Shown: positions 1 to 7,454, counted from the first letter of the stretch. The stretch: 14,559 nucleotides of DNA from an uncultured Clostridia bacterium (GCA_937907715.1 CALERM010000061.1:1-14559); one strand, 5' to 3'. Notes: generated by a model from the sequence alone, not told the origin. Made by a program: numbers and translations.

Positions 1-7
1 CCGTTCG

Positions 8-712
8 TCAATGCGGGAAACGGCTATAATATACGCCGGGAGAAAGGCTCGCGCCGGAAAGGTCGGCAAGCTCGGAAACCGTGCAGAACTCAAAGCCCCG
101 CGCGCGCATTGTGTCGATGAAGGAAAGCGCGCACGAAACGGAGTGTTCTGTCAGATCGTGCATCAGGACGATATCGCCCGCCTGTGTGTGGGAAAGAAGA
201 TAGGGCAGCACCTGCTCGGCTTGATTTTTGTCCCAGTCGTGCGGGTCCACGGACCAGAAAATAACCGGCAGTCCCAGCTCCTTTGACGCCTCCAGAAGAT
301 CCTGCGAATAAAGCCCTCCCGGCGGGCGAAACAGCCTTGCCGTCACGCCGGCCGCCTCGGTGAGCTTTCCCATGCACTCGGTCAGATCTTCCAGCGCCTC
401 CTGCTTTGTCATGTGCTGCATATAATCGTGCCGGTCGGAGTGAAGCCCCAACTCGTGCCCGTCTTCTGCCATGCGCTGCGCAAGCGCGGGGTACTGCGCA
501 ATCCGGTAGCCGCAGAGGAAGAACGTCGCGCGGACATCCCGCTGCGCGAGCCCGTCGAGCAGCTGCCGGGTGATTTCGCCCGAGGGACCATCGTCGAACG
601 TCAGGGCGATATAGCCGGTTGTCTCGCGCGTGTTTCCCGCCTGCGCGGCACTCGCGCAGAAAAATAACAGCGCCATTGCCAGTCCCAGCGCCGCGATTCG
701 TTTCACAGCCAT
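8..712 (-). CDS. Secreted polysaccharide (peptidoglycan-type) deacetylase, NodB family
   Basis: A 234-residue protein that probably removes N-acetyl groups from a cell-wall or other polysaccharide outside the membrane. Residues 1-25 look like a Sec signal peptide (basic start, hydrophobic core, AQA cleavage site). All five NodB motifs are visible: TFDDGPS at 38-44 (catalytic and metal Asp), the HSxxH metal pair at His91 and His95, RPPGG at 129-133, DPHDW at 156-160 and LMHD ending at 186, so the enzyme should be active. The frame opens further upstream at a TTG (739), but I chose the ATG at 712: it begins exactly at the signal peptide and has a GAGGA ribosome binding site 4 bases ahead. The Cys at 19 is not in a lipobox (LFFC), so a lipoprotein is unlikely. 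Substrate is inferred only; chitin or xylan deacetylases share these motifs. It is transcribed divergently from prfA. No clear promoter of its own is visible. Confidence 0.9.
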   Translation of the reverse strand: MAVKRIAALGLAMALLFFCASAAQAGNTRETTGYIALTFDDGPSGEITRQLLDGLAQRDVRATFFLCGYRIAQYPALAQRMAEDGHELGLHSDRHDYMQHMTKQEALEDLTECMGKLTEAAGVTARLFRPPGGLYSQDLLEASKELGLPVIFWSVDPHDWDKNQAEQVLPYLLSHTQAGDIVLMHDLTEHSVSCALSFIDTMRARGFEFCTVSELADLSGASLSPGVYYSRFPH

Positions 713-754
713 CACATCCTCGCGCAGTAGTATGCGCAAAACGGGCGCGGATAT

Positions 755-783
755 TTGACGGCAGGGCGAAAATGGAGTATGAT
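755..783 (+). promoter_or_regulatory. Sigma-A type promoter of the prfA operon
   Basis: TTGACG at 755-760 and TATGAT at 778-783 are separated by exactly 17 bases, close to the housekeeping consensus. The expected start of transcription near 790 gives a leader of about 44 bases before prfA. It lies in the only gap between the divergent deacetylase gene and prfA. Seen directly; activity is inferred. Confidence 0.75.
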
Positions 784-833
784 GTAGTTGTAAAACTTTG
801 CCCGCAGACAGAACGGGCGTATGTGAGGACTCT

Positions 834-1913
834 ATGCTGGAAAAATTACGACTGGTTGAAGAACGATATCTTGAAATGGCGGAGCGCGCCGGGCAGCCGG
901 ACTTTTACGCAGACCCAAAAGCCGCATCGAAGCTCCTGCGCGAGCAGAAAAAGCTCGAGCCGATTGTGAGCGCCTACCGCAGCTACCGCAAAACAGAGCA
1001 GGAGGCGCAGGGTCTGCGCGAAATGCTGGACGCAGGCGGACTGGACGCAGAGCTCAAGGAGCTTTGTCAGGAGGAATACACCGCCTGCAAGAAAAAGCTG
1101 GATGCGCTCGAGCAGGAGCTGAAAATTCTGCTGCTGCCGCGCGACCCGAACGACGACAAGAGCGTCATTGTGGAAATCCGCGGCGGCGTCGGCGGCGAGG
1201 AGAGCGCGCTGTTTGCCCACAGCCTGTACCGGATGTATACCATGTACGCGCAGTCGAAGGGCTGGAAGGTGACGCTGCTGAACTACAACGAGACAGAGCT
1301 CGGCGGCGTGAAGGAAGCGGACTTTGAAATTGACGGCGACGGGGCGTACTCGCGGCTGAAGTTCGAGTCCGGCGTCCACCGCGTGCAGCGCGTGCCGGAA
1401 ACCGAGTCCGGCGGCAGAGTCCACACCTCGACCGCGACCGTCGCGGTTTTGCCTGAGATGGAGGAAGCGGAGGTCGATATCCGCCCCGAGGACATTGAAA
1501 TGCAGGTATTCCGGTCGTCTGGCGCAGGCGGGCAGCACATCAACAAAACGTCCTCCGCGGTCCGGCTGATTCACAAGCCGTCCGGGATTGTCGTTTCCTG
1601 CCAGGAGGAACGCTCGCAGGTCCAGAACCGCGAAAAGTGCATGCAGATGCTCGCCTCCAAGCTGTATGAGATCGAGCAGGCGCGCATCAACTCCGCCGTC
1701 ACCAGCGAACGACGCAGCCAGGTCGGCACCGGTATGCGCAACGAGCGCATCCGCACCTACAATTTCCCGCAGGGGCGCGTGACCGATCACCGCATCGGGC
1801 TGACGCTCTATAAGATCGACGCGATCATGGACGGCAATCTCGACGAGCTGATTGACGCGCTCGTCACCGCCGATCAGGCGGAAAAGCTCCAATCGAGTCA
1901 GGACGAAGCATAA
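834..1913 (+). CDS. prfA: Peptide chain release factor 1 (RF1)
   Basis: A 359-residue class I release factor that recognises UAA and UAG in the ribosomal A site and triggers hydrolysis of peptidyl-tRNA. The anticodon-like PxT tripeptide that marks RF1 rather than RF2 is PET at 188-190, and the catalytic GGQ is at 232-234 within SSGAGGQHINKT. The N-terminal coiled-coil domain, residues about 1-105, is rich in Lys, Glu and Leu. Length is normal for the family. The start was set at the ATG at 834, preceded by TGAGGA 4 bases upstream; an in-frame TTG at 798 would add 12 unrelated residues. First gene of a compact operon: tsaC follows after 22 bases. Gln234 is the usual target of the methyltransferase PrmC, whose gene often sits next to prfA but is absent here. 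Confidence 0.97.
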   Translation: MLEKLRLVEERYLEMAERAGQPDFYADPKAASKLLREQKKLEPIVSAYRSYRKTEQEAQGLREMLDAGGLDAELKELCQEEYTACKKKLDALEQELKILLLPRDPNDDKSVIVEIRGGVGGEESALFAHSLYRMYTMYAQSKGWKVTLLNYNETELGGVKEADFEIDGDGAYSRLKFESGVHRVQRVPETESGGRVHTSTATVAVLPEMEEAEVDIRPEDIEMQVFRSSGAGGQHINKTSSAVRLIHKPSGIVVSCQEERSQVQNREKCMQMLASKLYEIEQARINSAVTSERRSQVGTGMRNERIRTYNFPQGRVTDHRIGLTLYKIDAIMDGNLDELIDALVTADQAEKLQSSQDEA

Positions 1914-1935
1914 TTTTCCAAAAAGAAGGAATTTC

Positions 1936-2958
1936 ATGAACACGATTTATTTTGACGCGCTGACGCCGCAAACCGTCCGGCAGGCGGCAGACATTATCAC
2001 GCGCGGCGGTCTTCTCGGCATTCCGACCGAGACGGTCTACGGGCTGGGCGCAAACGCGCTGGACGAGGAGGCGGTGCTTCATATCTTCCAGGCGAAGGGC
2101 CGCCCGCAGGACAACCCCCTGATCATCCACATTCCGGACGCTTCGTGGCTGGCGCGCTACTGTGAAGACGTGCCGGACGCGGCGTACCGGCTGGCAGCGC
2201 GCTTCTGGCCCGGACCTCTGACCATGATTCTGCCGCGAAAGAAAATTGTCCCGCTGCGCACAACCGGCGGACTCGAGACCGTCGGCGTCCGCTGCCCGGA
2301 CCATCCGGTGACGCTTGCCGTCATCCGGGAGGCAGACGTCCCCATCGCAGCGCCCTCCGGCAACACCTCCGGCCGCCCCAGCCCCACGTGCGCCGGCGAT
2401 ATGCGCGAGGACATGGACGGCAAAATCGACGCCATTTTTGACGGCGGACCCTGCCGCGTGGGCGTGGAGTCGACGATCATCGATCTCACGTGCCAGCCGC
2501 CGCGGCTTCTTCGTCCGGGCGGACTGCCGCTCGAAGCTCTGCAGGAGGTTCTGGGCGAGGTCGCGGTCGATAAAGCGGTCGTGAGCCTGCTCAAAGACGG
2601 CGAAAAGCCCAAAGCGCCCGGCATGAAATACCGCCACTACGCGCCCAAAGCGCCCGTCACCGTCTTCACGGGAGACCCCGTAAAAAGCGCGCAGTACATC
2701 AAAGATCACCTGCCGGAAACTGCGGGTGTGATCTGCTTTTCCGAGTTCACAGGGCTGTTCCCGGGGCATATCATCCACGACCTCGGTCCGGTCGGCGATA
2801 AGGCGGAGCAGGCGCGCCGGGTATTTGACGCGCTGCGCGAGTTTGACCACGAAGCAGTCACGGAAATTTACGCCCAGTGCCCGGATGCGGCGGGACTCGG
2901 ACTTGCCATCGGAAACCGGCTCAAGAAGGCGGCAGGCTTCCATGTCGTCGAGGTGTAG
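1936..2958 (+). CDS. tsaC: Threonylcarbamoyl-AMP synthase, Sua5 type (t6A tRNA modification)
   Basis: A 340-residue enzyme that makes threonylcarbamoyl-AMP from threonine, bicarbonate and ATP, the first step of t6A37 modification in ANN-decoding tRNAs. The YrdC/TsaC domain occupies roughly residues 8-195: PTETVYGLG at 30-38, AKGRP at 53-57 (substrate-binding Lys and Arg), VGVRCP at 116-121, PSGN at 140-143 and GVESTI at 176-181. A linker, APGMKYRHYAP at 227-237, leads into a C-terminal Sua5 domain, so this is the long Sua5 form (compare YwlC of Bacillus) rather than the short YrdC form. The frame is open upstream to a TTG inside prfA, but the ATG at 1936 has an AGAAGGA site 5 bases ahead and starts at the family's usual N-terminus. 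It is co-transcribed with prfA and coaE; the next start is one base after its stop. Confidence 0.95.
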   Translation: MNTIYFDALTPQTVRQAADIITRGGLLGIPTETVYGLGANALDEEAVLHIFQAKGRPQDNPLIIHIPDASWLARYCEDVPDAAYRLAARFWPGPLTMILPRKKIVPLRTTGGLETVGVRCPDHPVTLAVIREADVPIAAPSGNTSGRPSPTCAGDMREDMDGKIDAIFDGGPCRVGVESTIIDLTCQPPRLLRPGGLPLEALQEVLGEVAVDKAVVSLLKDGEKPKAPGMKYRHYAPKAPVTVFTGDPVKSAQYIKDHLPETAGVICFSEFTGLFPGHIIHDLGPVGDKAEQARRVFDALREFDHEAVTEIYAQCPDAAGLGLAIGNRLKKAAGFHVVEV

Positions 2959-2959
2959 C

Positions 2960-3562
2960 ATGAAAACGATCGGCATCACCGGACCCACCGGCTGCGGCAA
3001 GACAACGTTTTTACAGGAAATTTCCGCGCGCGGCGGCGTGATTGTCGACTGCGACGCGCTGTATTACGAGCTTCTGAAAACCGACCCGGCATTGAAAGCC
3101 GCGCTGCGAGAAGCGTTCGGCGATGTGTTTTTGCCGGACGGCTCGCTCGACCGGAAATCGCTTGCCGCGCGGGTATTCTCGAACAGGCAGGCGCTTGATA
3201 CGCTCAACGAGATTGTCTTTTTCCACGTCGGAAACGCAGTCCAAACGCTGCGCGCGCAGGCACAAAAAGATGGAAAGCCGCTCTTTGCCATCGATGCCAT
3301 CAATCTTTTGGAGTCCGGCATGGGGAGAATTTGCGACGTGACGGTCGGCATTCTCGCTCCCAGGCCGGTGCGCCTGGCGCGCATCATGGCGCGCGACCAT
3401 CTTTCCGAGCAGGCGGCGCGGGCAAGAATCGACGCGCAGAAGCCGGATGAATTTTACCGTACAGGCTGTCAGGTCGTCCTGACAAACGATACATCCCTCG
3501 AGGCGTTCCGGGACGCATCCCGCCGCCTCCTGAACGAAATCACAAAGGAGGAAACCCCATGA
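2960..3562 (+). CDS. coaE: Dephospho-CoA kinase (divergent)
   Basis: A 200-residue P-loop kinase for the last step of coenzyme A synthesis, phosphorylation of the ribose 3'-hydroxyl of dephospho-CoA. Seen: MKTIGITGPTGCGKT with Walker A at 8-15, the paired acidic residues Asp30 and Asp32 (VIVDCDALYY), the LDRKSLAARVF segment near 63-73, LNEIVF near 83-88, and the closing part VRLARIMARD...ARIDAQ where the family has its lid. Two features are unusual: the P-loop is GPTGCGKT instead of the common GGIGSGKS, and the usual THP and LLFE motifs are altered (FFH, NLLES). Overall order and length still match CoaE. The start at 2960 has GAGGTG 4 bases upstream, inside the end of tsaC; an ATG at 2942 in the same frame is less likely. 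Its stop overlaps the next start (ATGA), pointing to translational coupling. Confidence 0.88.
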   Translation: MKTIGITGPTGCGKTTFLQEISARGGVIVDCDALYYELLKTDPALKAALREAFGDVFLPDGSLDRKSLAARVFSNRQALDTLNEIVFFHVGNAVQTLRAQAQKDGKPLFAIDAINLLESGMGRICDVTVGILAPRPVRLARIMARDHLSEQAARARIDAQKPDEFYRTGCQVVLTNDTSLEAFRDASRRLLNEITKEETP

Positions 3563-4947
3563 CCAAAGAACAGAGAGACGCCCTTCTCTATCAGCCGAAA
3601 AACGGCTATGACCGCTTGACGCAGGCGGAGGAACAGGAGCTGAACGCCTACTGCGAGGCGTACAAGTCCTTCCTCGACCGCTCCAAAACCGAGCGCGAGT
3701 GCGTCTTCACCGCCATCCGGGAAGCGGAGGCAAGAGGCTTTGTCGCATACCGCCCCGGCATGCCCGTCAAGGCCGGCGACAAGCTCTACTGGAACAACCG
3801 CGGCAAGGCAATCATGCTTGCCGTCATCGGCGAGGAGGATCTGTCGCACGGCGCGAACATCGGCGCGGCGCACACCGACGCGCCCCGGCTCGACATCAAG
3901 CCGAATCCCCTCTATGAAGACGCCGAGCTTGCTTATCTCAAGACCCACCATTACGGCGGCATCCGCAAGTACCAGTGGGTGACGGTGCCGCTGGAGCTGC
4001 ACGGCAAAATCGTCCGCCGCGACGGAAGCGAGGTCTATGTCACCATCGGCAATGACCCTTCCGACCCGCAGCTTGTCATCACGGACCTTCTGCCCCATCT
4101 GGGACGCGAGCAGGGCAAAAAGCCTCTCAACGAGGCGATTCCGTCCGAGAGCCTGAACATTTTGATGGGCAGCCGCCCGGAATCGGACGACGACGGCAAG
4201 GACCGCGTGAAGCTTTCCGTGCTGCGGCTTCTGAACGAAAAATACGGCATCGTCGAGGAAGACTTCATTTCCGCCGAGCTGGAAGCCGTTCCCGCCGCAA
4301 ACGCGCGCGACATCGGTCTGGACCGCAGCATGATCGGCGCTTACGGGCACGACGACAGGGTCTGCGCCTATGCAGAGCTTGCCGCGATTTTTGACGCGAA
4401 AAGCCCCAGAAAGACCGCCGTGTGCATTTTCGCCGACAAGGAAGAAATCGGCTCCGAGGGCGTGTCCGGCATGCAGGGCGAGGCGTTCGAGTACTTTATG
4501 GAGTGCCTGTGCAAGGCGCAGGGAACCGATCTTCGCACGTGCCTGGCAAATTCCTTCTGCCTGTCCGCCGATGTGTGCGCCGCGTTTGACCCTGGCTTCC
4601 CCGAGGTTTTCGAGCGCAAGAACGCCGCGTATTTAAACTACGGCGTCGGCCTTTGCAAGTACACGGGAGCCGGCGGCAAGTCCGGCGCGTCGGACGCTTC
4701 GAGCGAGGTCGTCGGGCGCATCCGCAAGCTGCTGAACGATCATGACATTGCCTGGCAGATGTGCGAGCTGGGCAAAACCGACGCAGGCGGCGGCGGAACG
4801 GTCGCAAAATACATGGCAAAGCGCAACATCGACACGCTGGACGCAGGCGTCCCGGTGCTTTCCATGCACGCGCCGTTTGAGGTCGTCTCCAAATACGACT
4901 GCTACATGACCTACCGCGCCGTAAAGGCAATCTTCGAGAAAAATTAA
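3559..4947 (+). CDS. M18 family zinc aminopeptidase
   Basis: A 462-residue cytoplasmic metallo-aminopeptidase of the M18 (aspartyl aminopeptidase-like) family that trims N-terminal residues from peptides. Expected two-zinc ligands and catalytic residues are in order: His105 and Asp107 in AAHTDAPRLDIKP, Asp265 in YGHDDR, Glu295-Glu296 in DKEEIGSEG, Asp338 in SADVCAAF, and His437 in SMHAPFE. Length fits the family. There is no signal peptide or membrane segment. The start ATG at 3559 has an AAGGAGG site 7 bases upstream and overlaps the coaE stop by three bases, so it is almost certainly translated from the same messenger. Residue preference (Asp/Glu versus Lys or neutral) cannot be read from the sequence. 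Its place behind tsaC and coaE suggests housekeeping peptide turnover rather than a dedicated pathway. Confidence 0.93.
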   Translation: MTKEQRDALLYQPKNGYDRLTQAEEQELNAYCEAYKSFLDRSKTERECVFTAIREAEARGFVAYRPGMPVKAGDKLYWNNRGKAIMLAVIGEEDLSHGANIGAAHTDAPRLDIKPNPLYEDAELAYLKTHHYGGIRKYQWVTVPLELHGKIVRRDGSEVYVTIGNDPSDPQLVITDLLPHLGREQGKKPLNEAIPSESLNILMGSRPESDDDGKDRVKLSVLRLLNEKYGIVEEDFISAELEAVPAANARDIGLDRSMIGAYGHDDRVCAYAELAAIFDAKSPRKTAVCIFADKEEIGSEGVSGMQGEAFEYFMECLCKAQGTDLRTCLANSFCLSADVCAAFDPGFPEVFERKNAAYLNYGVGLCKYTGAGGKSGASDASSEVVGRIRKLLNDHDIAWQMCELGKTDAGGGGTVAKYMAKRNIDTLDAGVPVLSMHAPFEVVSKYDCYMTYRAVKAIFEKN

Positions 4948-4966
4948 ACCATACGGTTCTAAACGT

Positions 4967-5002
4967 ATCGCCTCCGCCATAATTTATGACGGAGGCGATT
5001 TT
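4967..5002 (+). promoter_or_regulatory. Hairpin burying the ribosome binding site of the M14 gene (possibly also a weak terminator)
   Basis: Arms 4967-4980 and 4986-4999 pair over 14 positions with one C-A mismatch around a 5-base AATTT loop. The 3' arm contains GGAGG at 4991-4995, the only good ribosome binding site for the gene starting at 5004, so the folded RNA would hide it. Four T residues at 4999-5002 follow, which makes a weak intrinsic terminator for the aminopeptidase operon possible. A short upstream stem (ATACG at 4951-4955 with CGTAT at 4964-4968) overlaps the base of the hairpin by two positions. No good promoter is visible between 4948 and 5003. Confidence 0.6.
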
Positions 5003-5003
5003 C

Positions 5004-5921
5004 ATGTGCTGTATGCTGCCGCCCGGCTATCTGACCTCCGGGCAGCAAAACCGGTATCTCAGGCAGCTGCGGCGCACTGCGCCCTTTGCCTATGTCAAGA
5101 CGCTCACGCGCACGGCAGGCGGAAGACCCGTCGTCGCCGTTCAGCTCGGCTGCGGCAGTCACAAGGTCCTGCTCAGCGGCACGCACCACGCCAACGAGTC
5201 GATCACGGGGACGCTTCTCTGGGAGCTGCTGCTTTCCTACTGCCGCGCCATTGGCGCGGACGGCTGCTTCGGCGCAATACGTGCCCGCGCGCTCTACCGC
5301 AACTCGATGCTCTACTGCGTGCCGCTCGTGAACCCGGACGGCGCGGACCTCGTCGCGGGCGAAATTCCGAAAGCATCCCCGGAGTATCAGGCTGCCGCGC
5401 AGCTTGCCGCCGCGTATCCGCAGCTTCCGTTTCCCTCCGGCTGGAAGGCAAACCTGCGGGGCGTCGATCTGAACCTCAACTACCCGGCGAACTGGGACAA
5501 AGCGAAGCAAATCAAAGCGTCTTTAGGCTTTGACCGCCCTGCCCCCAGAGACTATCCGGGCGAAAAGCCACTCGATCAGCGCGAAACGGCGGCGCTTGCC
5601 GCCTACACCGCCTGCGTGCGCCCGGACCTTCTGCTTGCCTATCACACACAGGGGCGCGTCATTTACCCCGGCGGCGCGGCAATTGATCCGCCGGAAGCTG
5701 CCGCCATTGCCGCGAAGCTCTCCGCTGCGTCCGGCTATGAGGTCGAGGACGTTCCGCCGGAATCGAGCAACGCCGGCTACAAGGACTGGTTCCTGGCGCG
5801 CTTTCACCGCCCGGGCTTTACCATTGAGGCGGGGCTCGGCGAAAATCCGCTGGAATTGTCCCAATTGCCGCAGCTGCTTTCGGAAAACGAGCCGCTGCTT
5901 GCCGCCGCCCTTTCACTATAA
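5004..5921 (+). CDS. M14 family zinc carboxypeptidase, gamma-D-glutamyl-diaminopimelate peptidase-like
   Basis: A 305-residue metallo-carboxypeptidase resembling bacterial M14 enzymes that cut the gamma-D-Glu/meso-DAP bond of wall peptides (YqgT and MpaA type). Visible site: HxxE zinc pair His62 and Glu65 in THHANES, NPDG at 110-113, the substrate-binding Arg and Asn in LRGVDLNLNYP at 151-161, third zinc ligand His214 in AYHTQG, and general base Glu275 in FTIEAG. There is no signal peptide, so it probably acts in the cytoplasm on recycled muropeptides; that role is inferred. LysM repeats seen in some relatives are absent. I chose the ATG at 5004, 8 bases after GGAGG; an in-frame ATG at 4986 lies inside the hairpin loop side and has no ribosome binding site. 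It is the last gene of the plus-strand run and converges with murA. Confidence 0.88.
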   Translation: MCCMLPPGYLTSGQQNRYLRQLRRTAPFAYVKTLTRTAGGRPVVAVQLGCGSHKVLLSGTHHANESITGTLLWELLLSYCRAIGADGCFGAIRARALYRNSMLYCVPLVNPDGADLVAGEIPKASPEYQAAAQLAAAYPQLPFPSGWKANLRGVDLNLNYPANWDKAKQIKASLGFDRPAPRDYPGEKPLDQRETAALAAYTACVRPDLLLAYHTQGRVIYPGGAAIDPPEAAAIAAKLSAASGYEVEDVPPESSNAGYKDWFLARFHRPGFTIEAGLGENPLELSQLPQLLSENEPLLAAALSL

Positions 5922-5930
5922 CGCGCGCAA

Positions 5931-5961
5931 AACCCCCGCCAGACGGTGTCTGGCGGGGGTT
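5931..5961 (+). terminator. Bidirectional terminator between the M14 gene and murA
   Basis: A perfect 14-base stem, 5931-5944 with 5948-5961, around a 3-base loop, with a block of C/G pairs. On the plus strand it is followed by a T-rich tract (TTCGTTCTC); on the minus strand the stem runs straight into TTTT. Placed 9 bases after the M14 stop and 12 bases after the murA stop, it suits both converging genes. Confidence 0.9.
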
Positions 5962-5973
5962 CGTTCTCTGATT

Positions 5974-7266
5974 TTAACCGGCTGCGTCCTGCGAGCTTCC
6001 CTCGAAGGTCTCGATGCGGCGGATTTTGCCGCCGATGGCTGCGAATTTACCGATGATGTCTTCGTAGCCGCGCTCGATATAGTGCGCGTCTTCAATCGTC
6101 GTCGTACCCTCGGCGCAGAGAGCGGCAATCACCATCGCCGCGCCCGCGCGCAGATCGCACGCCCGGACCTCGCAGCCATGCAGCTGCGTCACGCCGTCGA
6201 TGACCGCGGTCTTGCTCTCGACCTGGATGCTCGCGCCCATGCGGTTGAGTTCCGCCGTGTAGCGGAAGCGGTTATCGTAGATGCCCTCGGTGACGAGGCT
6301 GGTTCCTTCGGCAAGCGCCATGCACACGGCAATCTGCGGCTGCATGTCGGTCGGGAAGCCCGGATAGGGCATGGTCTTGACGTTGGACCGGCGCAGACGG
6401 CGCTCTGCCTCCACGCGGATGGAATCGTCATATTCCGTGACCTTTGCGCCCATTTCGCGCAGCTTCGCAGTGATGCAGTCGAGATGCTTCGGAATCACGT
6501 TGTCGACCGTCACATCGCCGCCGACTGCGGCTGCCGCCGCCATATAGGTGCCGGCTTCAATCTGGTCGGGGATGATCGTATAGCTGCCGCCGGTGAGCCG
6601 CTCTACGCCGCGAATCTTGATCACATCCGTGCCCGCGCCGGAGATCTTCGCGCCCATGGCGTTCAGGAAGTTTGCCAGATCGACGATATGCGGCTCCTTG
6701 GCGCAGTTTTCGATGATCGTCATGCCGCTGCACAGCACCGCTGCCAGCAGAATGTTCATCGTCGCGCCGACCGATACGATGTCAAGGTACACATGTCCGC
6801 CCTGCAGCCCACCTTCGGGCGCGTCTGCGCAGACATAGCCGCCGAGCTGCTCGACGCTTGCGCCCATTGCCTCAAAGCCCTTGATGTGCTGGTCGATGGG
6901 GCGGACGCCGAAGTTGCAGCCGCCGGGCATTGCCACGCGCGCGTGACCGAACCGACCAAGCTCTGCGCCGATGAGATAGTACGACGCGCGGATGCGGCGC
7001 ACCAGGTCGATCGGCGCCGTCGCGTTTCTGACGTGCGAGCAGTCGATTTCCAGCGTGTTGCGCCCGAAGCGGCGGATGCTCGCGCCCATATTTCTTAAAA
7101 TTTCAAGAAGCAGCCGCACATCGGAGATATCCGGCACGTTTTCAATGCGGCATACGCCGTCTACCAGCAGGCTCGCCGGCAGAATCGCAACCGCAGCGTT
7201 TTTCGCGCCCGAGATATTCACATGACCGGACAGTCTGCTTCCGCCCTGAACGATATATTTAATCAA
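5974..7266 (-). CDS. murA: UDP-N-acetylglucosamine 1-carboxyvinyltransferase
   Basis: A 430-residue cytoplasmic enzyme that transfers enolpyruvate from PEP to UDP-GlcNAc, the committed step of peptidoglycan synthesis. Active-site Lys22-Asn23 lie in SGAKNAAV, and the PEP-binding, fosfomycin-reactive Cys117 in MPGGCNFGVRPID, so it carries the Cys form and should be fosfomycin-sensitive at the target level (inferred). Two EPT-type lobes cover the full length. The start codon is TTG at 7266: an in-frame TGA lies two codons upstream, and AGAGGG is 9 bases ahead, leaving no ATG alternative near the conserved N-terminus. It is last in the same direction as walRKHI but has its own promoter and a 212-base leader region. 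It ends at a strong shared terminator. Many Firmicutes have two murA paralogues; whether this one is murAA or murAB cannot be told here. Confidence 0.96.
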   Translation of the reverse strand: MIKYIVQGGSRLSGHVNISGAKNAAVAILPASLLVDGVCRIENVPDISDVRLLLEILRNMGASIRRFGRNTLEIDCSHVRNATAPIDLVRRIRASYYLIGAELGRFGHARVAMPGGCNFGVRPIDQHIKGFEAMGASVEQLGGYVCADAPEGGLQGGHVYLDIVSVGATMNILLAAVLCSGMTIIENCAKEPHIVDLANFLNAMGAKISGAGTDVIKIRGVERLTGGSYTIIPDQIEAGTYMAAAAAVGGDVTVDNVIPKHLDCITAKLREMGAKVTEYDDSIRVEAERRLRRSNVKTMPYPGFPTDMQPQIAVCMALAEGTSLVTEGIYDNRFRYTAELNRMGASIQVESKTAVIDGVTQLHGCEVRACDLRAGAAMVIAALCAEGTTTIEDAHYIERGYEDIIGKFAAIGGKIRRIETFEGSSQDAAG

Positions 7267-7275
7267 AGTTCAAAT

Positions 7276-7307
7276 CCCTCTTTGAAAAGAGTATTTCCTG
7301 AATACTC
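7276..7307 (-). promoter_or_regulatory. murA leader: ribosome binding site and two overlapping hairpins
   Basis: In the murA leader RNA, GAGTATT and AATACTC (7301-7307 and 7289-7295) form a 7-base stem with a 5-base loop followed by TTTT. Immediately downstream, CTCTTT and AAAGAG (7286-7291 and 7278-7283) can pair, and the second arm overlaps the AGAGGG ribosome binding site (7276-7281). The two stems share bases 7289-7291, so they exclude each other. Both are short and AU-rich; a regulatory role is only a possibility. Confidence 0.35.
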
Positions 7308-7377
7308 AGAAGTTACGATGCCAATTCGTGCAAGCGCGGGAAGGTTTTGTTCATGCACGCAAACCACGGCAACAACA

Positions 7378-7406
7378 AGAATACCACAAGCTCGCGGCAA
7401 TGTAAA
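7378..7406 (-). promoter_or_regulatory. Promoter of murA
   Basis: Read on the minus strand, TTTACA (7401-7406) and TATTCT (7378-7383) are 17 bases apart. Transcription would start near 7371, giving a leader of roughly 105 bases. The sequence just upstream is AT-rich, as in UP elements. It would let murA be made independently of the walRKHI messenger. Confidence 0.55.
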
Positions 7407-7435
7407 GGAAAAATGACAATTTAGGAACAAATTTC

Positions 7436-7454
7436 TTAAGAAACTTTTAAGAAA
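7436..7454. repeat. Tandem 8-base repeat upstream of the murA promoter
   Basis: TTAAGAAA occurs at 7436-7443 and again at 7447-7454, 11 bases apart start to start, about one helical turn. The first copy is part of the palindrome TTTCTTAAGAAA. The pair lies 30 bases upstream of the murA -35 hexamer and 25 bases after the walI stop. It could be a regulator site, UP-like DNA or simply AT-rich spacer. Confidence 0.4.

Noticed and set aside
713..739. TTG at 739 as the start of the deacetylase
   Set aside because: It would put nine residues, including charged ones, ahead of a well-formed signal peptide, and the ATG at 712 has the better ribosome binding site.
846..1943. A 365-codon open frame on the minus strand covering nearly all of prfA
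   Set aside because: It mirrors prfA codons; its product has no recognisable motif, is Arg/Leu/Val-rich low-information sequence, and has no convincing ribosome binding site. It is a by-product of GC-rich third positions.
1864..3000. A 378-codon minus-strand frame antisense to tsaC
   Set aside because: tsaC carries all YrdC and Sua5 motifs; the opposite frame is a compositional shadow.
5530..7098. A 522-codon open frame on the plus strand across the M14 gene end, the terminator and murA
   Set aside because: It runs through a strong terminator and is antisense to murA; composition is that of an antisense frame (Ala, Arg, His, Asp rich) with no domain.
7401..7420. A WalR box over the murA -35 region on the plus strand
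   Set aside because: One TGTAAA half-site is present but the second half at the required 5-base spacing does not match TGTWAH.
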